DNA of 7,541 bases, from the NCBI GenBank assembly GCA_030452275.1, contig JAKDMR010000089.1, forward strand, positions 1 through 7,541, in the 5' to 3' direction. Position numbers and translations under genes: made by a program. Source of the DNA: Candidatus Nitrosocosmicus sp. Its GTDB lineage: Archaea; Thermoproteota; Nitrososphaeria; Nitrososphaerales; Nitrososphaeraceae. Shown piece by piece: positions 1 through 4,715 of this stretch (positions are counted from its first letter, which is position 1; each line of letters starts with the position of its first letter). The notes under the pieces are model-generated. The model saw only the letters and a list, made by a program, of their open reading frames with translations, did not search any database and was not told the DNA's origin.

Positions 1-256
1 TAATGAAATATACTATAAATTTCTTTATATAATTATTCGTGTAAAATCTAATATAACATTTAGATATAATGTGTAAGAATATAGTTCATATAGATCCTAT
101 TAATAAAGGTAAGATAATACTACATTACCAGGTCCTTCCTGATAAACCTCTTTACTTTGCTAGTATCATTCTAAAGTCTGTTCTTTTGTCTAGTCACAGA
201 AAGTGTTAGCTCAAACTATTATTTTAAGAACACCGCATCATCCTAATTATGTTCTA
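1..256. other. AT-rich non-coding stretch, nothing recognised
   Basis: This stretch lies downstream of the minus-strand HNH gene. I see no convincing reading frame, tRNA or terminator in it. Two small inverted repeats are present: ATCTAA (46-51) with TTAGAT (60-65), and CAGG (129-132) with CCTG (138-141). Both are short enough to arise by chance at this base composition. Confidence 0.5.
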
Positions 257-907
257 TTAATTATTATCGTTTATATCGATTAGTAATGGCTTCGATTTTT
301 GGTTATTCAGGGTAACTTCTTTATGACATTTATAGCAAAGAGTCCTCAAATTATTTTCATTGTGGAGAAATTCCAATACGGTTTTAATTTTATTTTCTAA
401 TGTGTCAAAATTATATCCCAAAAAAGTGTAGTAAGATTTAGGTATAATATGGTCACATTCGAGCCAATTTGCAATTTTCTTATTGTGCCTTTTCTTTTTA
501 TTCAATTTTAACCCACAAATTTGGCAGGTGTAATCGTCTCTTTTCAAAATGTTATTCCGAACATTGAGCCAATAAAAATTCTTATTATACCATCTCGTAA
601 ATTCGACGCTACATTTTCTCGAACAATATTTTCTAAAAGGTTTACATACCAAGTTCCTACAATCATTATTTCTGCACTTTTGTTTACCTTCTTTATCTAG
701 CCTATCAAATTCATTTATGTATACTATTAATCTTAGGATTTTTTTGGAATCCTCTTCTTTGAACATGGCCAAGGGAACATTTTTCTCTTTTTCTTTATCT
801 AATATGCGATCTTTGGTGGGTAATGAACGCATGGAGGTAACTACTCTGCCACTGAGTTTCTGTGACTTTTTAGACTTTGATTTTCTTTTTCTCTTTTTTA
901 CTATCAT
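257..907 (-). CDS. HNH endonuclease with an extra N-terminal zinc-finger-like segment
   Basis: This 216-residue protein is a probable metal-dependent HNH nuclease. The C-terminal half carries the HNH core: a CxxC knuckle at C128/C131, the ECDHIIP segment with D152 and H153, N186, and a second knuckle C191/C194 followed by H195. The two knuckles would bind a structural zinc, and H153, N186 and H195 would form the catalytic motif. Before the core lies a second cysteine cluster (C78, C83, C88, C95, C99) ending in a YCSRKC motif, which resembles small archaeal zinc-ribbon or treble-clef fingers. The first 20 residues are almost all Lys, Arg and Ser, as expected for nucleic-acid contact. No intein, intron, methylase or integrase is seen beside it, so homing, restriction or repair roles remain open. 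The ATG at 907 is preferred because an A/T-rich box lies about 40 bases upstream. No Shine-Dalgarno is close to it. Confidence 0.85.
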   Translation of the reverse strand: MIVKKRKRKSKSKKSQKLSGRVVTSMRSLPTKDRILDKEKEKNVPLAMFKEEDSKKILRLIVYINEFDRLDKEGKQKCRNNDCRNLVCKPFRKYCSRKCSVEFTRWYNKNFYWLNVRNNILKRDDYTCQICGLKLNKKKRHNKKIANWLECDHIIPKSYYTFLGYNFDTLENKIKTVLEFLHNENNLRTLCYKCHKEVTLNNQKSKPLLIDINDNN

Positions 908-927
908 CTAGATCAATCCTTTTTCAG

Positions 928-965
928 TATCAAGAACCAAGCATTTATCTACCAAAACCTTGATA
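928..965. repeat. 7-bp inverted repeat in the HNH upstream region
   Basis: TATCAAG (928-934) and CTTGATA (959-965) are perfect complements separated by 24 bases. They occupy most of the 71-base gap between the secreted-protein gene and the HNH gene and enclose the HNH gene's candidate TATA-like box. The pair could be a divided operator or an RNA stem after the upstream stop codon. A chance match is possible in such AT-rich DNA. Confidence 0.3.
941..953 (-). promoter_or_regulatory. Candidate TATA-like box for the HNH gene
   Basis: Read on the minus strand this is GGTAGATAAATGC, with the A/T core GATAAAT centred about 39 bases before the ATG at 907. With an archaeal TATA box near -26 this predicts a leader of roughly 10 bases. 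If real, the HNH gene has its own promoter and does not rely on read-through from the gene 71 bases upstream. Confidence 0.3.
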
Positions 966-978
966 ATGATTAGCAGGT

Positions 979-1701
979 CTAGGGCCAAAGCCATATCGAT
1001 CTATGAGTGGTAGGGGTAGTAGTAGTAGTAACAATAGAAGAAGTAGGAGAAGAAAGAGTGGTGGTATTGTTAGAGTCGATAGAAAATTCATACAATCCCA
1101 TTTGGTTTTTGAGAAATGCTAATTCATTATTTTTTTCATCAGCAGGAGAGAAAAATATCACACCTGTGTAATGATCTTTGTTACCCGATTTGTTTGCAAT
1201 TTGATCGATTGCCTCCCATTTAATAATACCTCCGTTCGCTGTTAGGAAAATACCAGAGCCTTTGGCGTTATTCGGGCTAGGTTCGGCTTTAAGGCCTGTG
1301 CTTTGAGGTTTGAATTCAGAATAAGATCCATTGATGTGGGAATCTTCGATATAATATCCCATATTGTACGTTACCAATGAAGCATTTACTACGCCTCTTT
1401 CAACAAAAAATTGAACTTCTTTATAAGTTGCATTTGATTTCTCAATCGGGATTTTATCTAGCATCAGAGTAGTATTTGATAAATAGAATGGATTTGAAAA
1501 AATTAATGAGGTTGAATTGTTATTTTTGGCTGTTCCGGGCAAATTATTATTTTCAAGATAACTTTGAGATTCGCTGTAAAATGCCTCATTAAGCGCTTGA
1601 ACATTAGCAGGTTCAACTGATTGGAAGGCAAATAGGATGAAATAGATGATTAGAAAAGATGATGTGATGTAGGCACTGCAAGAAATTTTCATAGGTTTCA
1701 T
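979..1701 (-). CDS. Secreted or membrane-anchored, sequon-rich protein of unknown function
   Basis: I do not recognise the family of this 240-residue protein. Residues 11-27 form a hydrophobic segment after a short lysine-bearing N-terminus, consistent with a Sec signal peptide or an uncleaved anchor; cleavage could fall around residues 32-36. The rest is polar and carries about nine N-x-S/T sequons (N61, N62, N76, N90, N106, N124, N170, N211, N212), as expected for an N-glycosylated archaeal surface protein. Residues 149-185 (SGIFLTANGGI, then HYTGVIFFSPAD) look like beta-strand repeats of a compact folded domain. The tail, residues 211-232, is Ser/Thr-rich with a run of five threonines, and the protein ends in a short aromatic stretch (SIWLWP). 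C8 is too close to the N-terminus for a lipobox. A second in-frame ATG lies three codons downstream (1692). The gene is divergent from the heme A synthase gene, with a 100-base spacer between them. Confidence 0.75.
   Translation of the reverse strand: MKPMKISCSAYITSSFLIIYFILFAFQSVEPANVQALNEAFYSESQSYLENNNLPGTAKNNNSTSLIFSNPFYLSNTTLMLDKIPIEKSNATYKEVQFFVERGVVNASLVTYNMGYYIEDSHINGSYSEFKPQSTGLKAEPSPNNAKGSGIFLTANGGIIKWEAIDQIANKSGNKDHYTGVIFFSPADEKNNELAFLKNQMGLYEFSIDSNNTTTLSSPTSSIVTTTTTPTTHRSIWLWP
1016..1030. repeat. (GTA)5 trinucleotide tract inside a coding region
   Basis: Five perfect GTA units sit in the 3' part of the secreted-protein gene and encode part of its threonine run (ACT codons on the minus strand). 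The unit is a multiple of three, so slippage would change the length of the Thr tail without a frameshift. Confidence 0.7.
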
Positions 1702-1734
1702 AGGTTTGAGATCATTATGTTGATTTTAGGAACT

Positions 1735-1751
1735 GTTTAATAAATTTTAAA
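1735..1751 (-). promoter_or_regulatory. Candidate TATA-like region for the secreted-protein gene
   Basis: The minus strand reads TTTAAAATTTATTAAA here, an unbroken A/T run 34-50 bases before the ATG at 1701. The part nearest the gene (TTTATTAAA) would give a leader of about 10 bases. The A/T-richness of the whole spacer makes the exact box uncertain. Confidence 0.3.
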
Positions 1752-1764
1752 GTTACTATAAACA

Positions 1765-1774
1765 TTTAAAAATA
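1765..1774 (+). promoter_or_regulatory. Candidate TATA-like box for the ctaA-like gene
   Basis: TTTAAAAATA is centred about 32 bases before the TTG at 1802. It would place transcription start a few bases before that codon, giving a leaderless or nearly leaderless mRNA. It lies beside the oppositely oriented box at 1735-1751, so the two genes appear to share a compact divergent promoter region. Confidence 0.35.
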
Positions 1775-1801
1775 CGATAGAAAAATGAATATTTATTTAA
1801 T

Positions 1802-2260
1802 TTGAACAACATAAGTCGTGTTGGCTTTCCGAGCAAATCACTATTTGTAGTTACTTTTATGATTCTAAGTTTAACCTTTTCTATAATGATTATAGGTGTC
1901 TATCTTTCGTCAATTCATCAGGGCTATTCTTGCAAGACATGGCCTCTATGTCCTAATGGCTTTGGCTTTCCCCCCCAGCAATACTTTTATGAACACTTTC
2001 ATCGGTTTTTGGGACTAATCTTGGCCCTGTCACTATTTTCATTTACTGGATTTTCACTCGTCAAGGTTAGAAACAGGAATTTAAGCATAAAACTTTCTAT
2101 GGCATCGACACTGCTTGCTACACAAATAATTCTCGGATGGGCAGTGATTGCAACCAAATTGCAACCTATTATTGTGGCAAGTCATCTTTCCACTGGAATC
2201 GCATTATTTGGAATATTGGTACTTACTTTGATCTCGTTGAAGCATGAGATGAAATCATAG
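1802..2260 (+). CDS. ctaA: Compact four-helix heme A synthase (CtaA/COX15 family)
   Basis: This 152-residue membrane protein belongs to the CtaA/COX15 family, which oxidises the C8 methyl of heme O to give heme A for heme-copper terminal oxidases. Four membrane helices are visible at about residues 14-36, 68-88, 98-117 and 124-146. The loop after helix 1 has the paired cysteines C44 and C50 in SCKTWPLCPNG, and helix 2 opens with EHFHR (E64, H65, H67). H128 begins helix 4. These are the conserved cysteine pair and heme-ligand-type histidines of the family. Bacterial and mitochondrial members have eight helices from two such halves; half-length archaeal forms are known, notably from Aeropyrum pernix, and probably work as oligomers. 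The start is a TTG: the nearby ATG at 1785 is out of frame and soon meets a stop, and the next in-frame ATG (1859) would cut into helix 1. No ctaB or oxidase subunit gene is adjacent. Confidence 0.85.
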   Translation: MNNISRVGFPSKSLFVVTFMILSLTFSIMIIGVYLSSIHQGYSCKTWPLCPNGFGFPPQQYFYEHFHRFLGLILALSLFSFTGFSLVKVRNRNLSIKLSMASTLLATQIILGWAVIATKLQPIIVASHLSTGIALFGILVLTLISLKHEMKS

Positions 2261-2262
2261 AA

Positions 2263-2292
2263 TTTTAGTTTAGGATCATAAAACCACTAAAA
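2263..2292. terminator. Possible stem-loop between convergent genes
   Basis: TTTTAG (2263-2268) pairs with CTAAAA (2287-2292), and TTT/AAA can extend it past a CCA bulge. It begins three bases after the ctaA-like stop and could mark the 3' end for either convergent transcript. The stem is nearly all A/T and weak. Confidence 0.25.
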
Positions 2293-2303
2293 GTAATTAG
2301 CAT

Positions 2304-2310
2304 AAAAAAA
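2304..2310 (-). terminator. Oligo-T tract after the flavoprotein gene
   Basis: Seven A's on the plus strand form a T7 run on the minus strand, 12-18 bases after the stop codon of the flavoprotein gene. Archaeal RNA polymerase can stop at oligo-T runs without a strong hairpin, so this is a reasonable terminator for that gene. Confidence 0.45.
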
Positions 2311-2321
2311 TATAGTGTATT

Positions 2322-3353
2322 TTAAATTTTGGTAAGTTTAAAGAGGTTTAGCATATTTATCTCCATTCCAAACCTATCCTCACTCTTTTTCATGTACTTG
2401 TAAATTTTGAGTAATTCAACAAAATCCTTTAGAATGTTAAAATTTTGAGAGATCCGCTTTTTTATAAAGTTATACACACTTGTATAAATTTTGAAGGTTG
2501 ATAAAACTTGCGAAAAATATCTCTCTTTGTCGTATAAATTGTCTACGAAAAGTTGAGCACAAATGGTAGATGGGATGATACCCTCTCCTAAAAGTGCATA
2601 CACTGTTCCTATCGATTCTCCCACCCCTACAGTTTTATTTCCATCACTAAATGGAAGGCATTTTGAAGGAGGTGTAATTCTAACGGGTCGACCTACTTTT
2701 TTAATAACTTCGCATGGATATTTTTTCATAAATGAATCCATAAAAATATGAGTTTGTTTTCTTCTAAAGTCTCCTGATCCTATATGTGCATACCCGTTGC
2801 CCAAGGGAAAGTACCAAAAGTAACCTGAAAGCAATGGAAAAGCCTTTAAATAAAAATCATCAAACGGTACCTGTTCATACTTTACCTTGTATTGAATACA
2901 CGGTATCCATAATTCATCTCGTAACTTGGGTAAATAATGTCTGTGAAACCCAGTGGAATCAATAATCAGGTCAAAATCTTGTTCGAGATTTTTCTTGTTT
3001 GGTACTTTTTCAAATATAATATCTGTTCCACTAATCATATCCTGGATTAGTTTTAATTTATCATAGCTTATCATACCTTTTAAATTAATGTCAATTGTAT
3101 TGCCTGAGTTTATCCCATCCCCTATATCGACCCTCATTTTTTTTCCATCGTGTAAAACATAGTTGTCAAAGTTTAGACCACATATTTTGGCATAATCTCT
3201 CATTGCATTATCACAAGTGGCCCAAGCACAGACAGCATCATGCTCCTTTTCGGGCATTCTTTCAAAACCTTGGACATGAACATCGTGCAGATCACTAAGT
3301 TGATTCATCAAGTACGCACCTGCGACTCCTATCCCAACTACAGCAATCTTCAT
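2322..3353 (-). CDS. Geranylgeranyl-reductase-family FAD-dependent oxidoreductase
   Basis: This 343-residue flavoprotein probably reduces double bonds of an isoprenoid chain, such as archaeal lipid or quinone side chains. At the N-terminus, GIGVAG (7-12) is the GxGxxG dinucleotide-binding turn, and FER at 30-32 ends the second strand with the acidic ribose-binding residue. DLIIDSTG (128-135) is the conserved DxxIxxTG-type strand. Residues 178-194 match the geranylgeranyl reductase signature YxWxFP-x8-GxG exactly (Y178, W180, F182, P183, G192, G194). The second FAD segment reads GESIG (245-249) and GEGI (256-259), where many family members have GDAAG. Cysteines 42 and 47 lie where several members have a conserved cysteine. 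A basic helical tail (290-343) may touch the membrane. An in-frame ATG at 3395 exists, but the one at 3353 starts right at the Rossmann strand and lies 30 bases from a TATA-like box. Substrate is not deducible; other COG0644-type oxidoreductases are possible. Confidence 0.8.
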   Translation of the reverse strand: MKIAVVGIGVAGAYLMNQLSDLHDVHVQGFERMPEKEHDAVCAWATCDNAMRDYAKICGLNFDNYVLHDGKKMRVDIGDGINSGNTIDINLKGMISYDKLKLIQDMISGTDIIFEKVPNKKNLEQDFDLIIDSTGFHRHYLPKLRDELWIPCIQYKVKYEQVPFDDFYLKAFPLLSGYFWYFPLGNGYAHIGSGDFRRKQTHIFMDSFMKKYPCEVIKKVGRPVRITPPSKCLPFSDGNKTVGVGESIGTVYALLGEGIIPSTICAQLFVDNLYDKERYFSQVLSTFKIYTSVYNFIKKRISQNFNILKDFVELLKIYKYMKKSEDRFGMEINMLNLFKLTKI

Positions 3354-3378
3354 AATATCAGAACATACCGTTAATGTC

Positions 3379-3387
3379 AAATAAATT
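3379..3387 (-). promoter_or_regulatory. Candidate TATA box for the flavoprotein gene
   Basis: The minus strand reads AATTTATTT, centred 30 bases before the ATG at 3353. This predicts transcription starting within about four bases of the start codon, a leaderless mRNA. It lies inside the longer frame that begins at 3395, which argues against that earlier start. Confidence 0.45.
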
Positions 3388-3419
3388 GATTTCACTAGCC
3401 GGAAGACTAATGGATATGA

Positions 3420-3427
3420 TTAAAAAG
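3420..3427 (+). promoter_or_regulatory. Candidate TATA box for the small membrane protein gene
   Basis: TTAAAAAG is centred about 30 bases before the ATG at 3454, giving a leaderless or nearly leaderless transcript. It mirrors the minus-strand box at 3379-3387, about 40 bases away. Confidence 0.4.
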
Positions 3428-3453
3428 AAGATCTCAGGTACGTAATGTATTAG

Positions 3454-3690
3454 ATGGTTGCAAATAAGGCCCCTAGACCAAAAAAAAGGAAAATGCCGGG
3501 TCCATTAAGGACTGGCATCGCGTTAATAATCCTTGGTGCAATTCTTGTGGGATTTGGAAGTCTGCTTGGCAGAGAAGCAATGTCTATGTATGGTTTCATA
3601 GTTGTCGTCGGGGGATTCTTCTTGTATTTTGTGTCTTATTACTATCTGGATAGACTACAGAAACGCAATATTAGTAAGCCACGCAAATAG
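3454..3690 (+). CDS. Small two-helix membrane protein, function unknown
   Basis: This 78-residue protein has a strongly basic N-terminus (residues 1-18, with KKRK and several prolines), then two glycine-rich membrane helices at about residues 19-38 and 45-64. A basic C-terminal tail follows (DRLQKRNISKPRK). The short link GREAMSM joins the helices. By the positive-inside rule both termini face the cytoplasm, forming a hairpin in the membrane. I recognise no family. Good hydrophobic periodicity, a clean ATG with a TATA-like box 30 bases upstream, and absence of a competing frame support it as a real gene. It is divergent from the flavoprotein gene (100-base spacer) and lies 44 bases before the PsbP-like gene on the same strand, so co-transcription with the latter is possible. 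A toxin role is conceivable from size alone, but nothing else supports it. Confidence 0.75.
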   Translation: MVANKAPRPKKRKMPGPLRTGIALIILGAILVGFGSLLGREAMSMYGFIVVVGGFFLYFVSYYYLDRLQKRNISKPRK

Positions 3691-3692
3691 TT

Positions 3693-3705
3693 ATCAGAAT
3701 CTGAT
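3693..3705. promoter_or_regulatory. 13-bp perfect palindrome between two plus-strand genes
   Basis: ATCAGAATCTGAT has six-base arms around a central A. It starts two bases after the stop codon of the membrane protein gene and runs directly into the A/T-rich box before the PsbP-like gene. This placement suits a dimeric regulator's operator. As RNA it would fold as a five-pair stem with a three-base loop followed by TTT, so a weak terminator is the alternative. Confidence 0.4.
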
Positions 3706-3716
3706 TTGAAAATTAA
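3705..3716 (+). promoter_or_regulatory. Candidate TATA-like box for the PsbP-like gene
   Basis: TTTGAAAATTAA is centred about 24 bases before the ATG at 3735. The distance is slightly short for a standard archaeal box, and the gene may also be read from the upstream promoter. It would give a leaderless mRNA if used. Confidence 0.25.
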
Positions 3717-3734
3717 CAGTAGATTTTAAAAACA

Positions 3735-4235
3735 ATGAATGCTAGTTATTTGTCATCTAGAAAAATAATGGATGACATTTTATTCAAAAGATTTTATAGT
3801 AAAAACATGGGGATTTCATTTTTTTACAATTCCTCCCTCTTACCCCAGGATGAATCCTCAAGTGATGATGCAAACTATAGCCTTAATTTAAGAAACAATG
3901 ATTTGCAATTTAATCTAATCAAATTGTCAAATGAAGCAAACGTTGGGTTGAGAATTTTTGGTTTAGAAAAAGGGTTGAAATCATCACTCGGCGATATTGA
4001 AATTTTGATCGAGGATGTGAAAATCCAATCGCATGAGATAAATGATAATAAAACCGCATACACAACTAGTATTTATCCCTCTGAATCTGGAAATATAAAA
4101 ATAAAACGCTTCCTTGTATCTCATGATGGCCAAGGATATCTTTTAGCATTTCAAAATAAAGTCGAACAATTCGAATCTGAAGAAAGCCAAGATACATTTG
4201 ATACCATTCTTGATACTTTCAAATTCTTAAAGTGA
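3735..4235 (+). CDS. PsbP-like protein without signal peptide
   Basis: This 166-residue protein resembles PsbP-like (PsbP/DUF1795-type) proteins that are common in Nitrososphaeria. Evidence is the pattern and not a specific motif: a GISFFYNSS segment at 26-34 matches the family's opening 'GI.I.YP..W' strand, alternating hydrophobic strands follow, and the end (GYLLAFQNK at 134-142, then DTFDTILDTFKFLK) matches the closing 'Y.l.F......F......ILdSFk' strand and helix. In archaea such proteins are usually exported, often as lipoproteins or beside other domains. Here the N-terminus has no hydrophobic stretch, so this copy appears cytoplasmic. The proline-tryptophan of the opening strand is also missing. 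The ATG at 3735 is the first available; in-frame ATGs at 3768 and 3807 are later options. Function is unknown. Confidence 0.6.
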   Translation: MNASYLSSRKIMDDILFKRFYSKNMGISFFYNSSLLPQDESSSDDANYSLNLRNNDLQFNLIKLSNEANVGLRIFGLEKGLKSSLGDIEILIEDVKIQSHEINDNKTAYTTSIYPSESGNIKIKRFLVSHDGQGYLLAFQNKVEQFESEESQDTFDTILDTFKFLK

Positions 4236-4260
4236 CTAGTAGAATGCGAAAATGAATGGG

Positions 4261-4281
4261 GTGATCCGGTATCACATTTTT
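4261..4281 (+). terminator. Hairpin plus T-run after the PsbP-like gene
   Basis: GTGAT (4261-4265) pairs with ATCAC (4271-4275) around a five-base loop, followed by A and five T's (4277-4281). It begins 25 bases after the stop codon at 4235 on the same strand. The stem is short, but hairpin plus T5 at this distance is a plausible transcript end. Confidence 0.4.
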
Positions 4282-4541
4282 CAAAGAAACAGTATGATTT
4301 TATTTAAGGTCATAACTTATTCTGAAGATATATTAATATGCTAGGATACTATCGCAAAATTGGTAATATGATCTAAATAAACAGGCTGTTCGCTCGAATA
4401 CTACCTCTAATTGGTTTAACAAATATATAGTTTAGAACAAAAGATACTGACCATTTCTGTCAGAATGAAGCACATACAACAAATACAAATGAAATTCTTT
4501 GTTACTAAATGAAAATTTCAAAAATGTTTTGTATAATGACT

Positions 4542-4568
4542 TTACGCGGTAATTACACCCGCAAGTAA
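4542..4568. other. Interrupted hairpin with a GC-rich core, possible ncRNA element
   Basis: TTAC-GCGG (4542-4549) pairs with CCGC (4559-4562) and, past a two-base bulge, GTAA (4565-4568). The loop contains most of the palindrome GTAATTAC (4549-4556). It is the most GC-rich structured spot in an otherwise AT-rich spacer. Neither transcription nor function can be judged from the sequence. Confidence 0.3.
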
Positions 4569-4683
4569 TACTGCATGAAAATAGAAATCTGAGAGATTAA
4601 CAGATCGGATTAGTCACACAATAAAACAAGTGGAGATCAGGAATTATACGCATTTAAAATAGACTAGAGGACTCTATGATATA

Positions 4684-4702
4684 AGGTTCGGATTCCTAAC
4701 CT
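4684..4702 (-). terminator. Hairpin after leuS
   Basis: AGGTT and AACCT pair perfectly around a nine-base loop, 14-32 bases after the leuS stop codon. No T-run follows on the minus strand, so it would act as an RNA 3'-end structure more than as a classical terminator. Confidence 0.3.
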
Positions 4703-4715
4703 ACCTTTGACTTGA

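Larger units (their letters stand above)
4236..4715. other. 480-base gene-free spacer between convergent genes
   Basis: This stretch separates the plus-strand PsbP-like gene from the 3' end of leuS on the minus strand. No convincing coding frame is visible; the best is 15 codons from 4465. It contains several small perfect hairpins: GTGAT/ATCAC (4261-4275), CTGAC/GTCAG (4447-4463), GCGG/CCGC (4546-4562), ATCTG/CAGAT (4587-4605) and AGGTT/AACCT (4684-4702). A TATA-like AAATATATAG (about 4422-4431) lies before the middle three. The spacer is far longer than the other convergent gap in this window (61 bases), so it may hold a non-coding RNA or be decaying sequence. Confidence 0.5.

Noticed and set aside
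717..911. Plus-strand open frame opposite the HNH gene
   Set aside because: It is the antisense of a Lys-rich coding region, giving a Phe/Leu-rich translation with no motif. The HNH motifs prove the other strand is coding.
257..1701. Mobile element or defence island around the HNH gene
   Set aside because: No terminal repeats, transposase, integrase, methylase or tRNA-type attachment site can be seen, and the neighbours are ordinary genes.
2563..3298. Two plus-strand open frames (2563-2751, 3095-3298) opposite the flavoprotein
   Set aside because: Both lie antisense to conserved FAD-protein motifs and show no protein features of their own.
3354..3395. Upstream ATG at 3395 adding 14 residues to the flavoprotein
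   Set aside because: The extension precedes the Rossmann strand with no family counterpart, and the likely TATA box at 3379-3387 lies inside it.
3875..4063. Minus-strand open frame opposite the PsbP-like gene
   Set aside because: It is fully antisense to the better supported frame, and the translation has no recognisable feature.
3454..4235. Toxin-antitoxin pair (small membrane protein plus the following gene)
   Set aside because: The gap is 44 bases without overlap, the second protein resembles PsbP and no known antitoxin, and the first has no toxin motif.
4465..4512. Possible 15-codon peptide in the long spacer
   Set aside because: It is too short to separate from chance, with no ribosome-binding site and no hydrophobic or other pattern.
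4685..4696. GGTTCGGATTCC, resembling a tRNA T-arm
   Set aside because: The flanking bases do not form a T-stem, the expected A of the T-loop is replaced, and no acceptor, D or anticodon arm is nearby on either strand.
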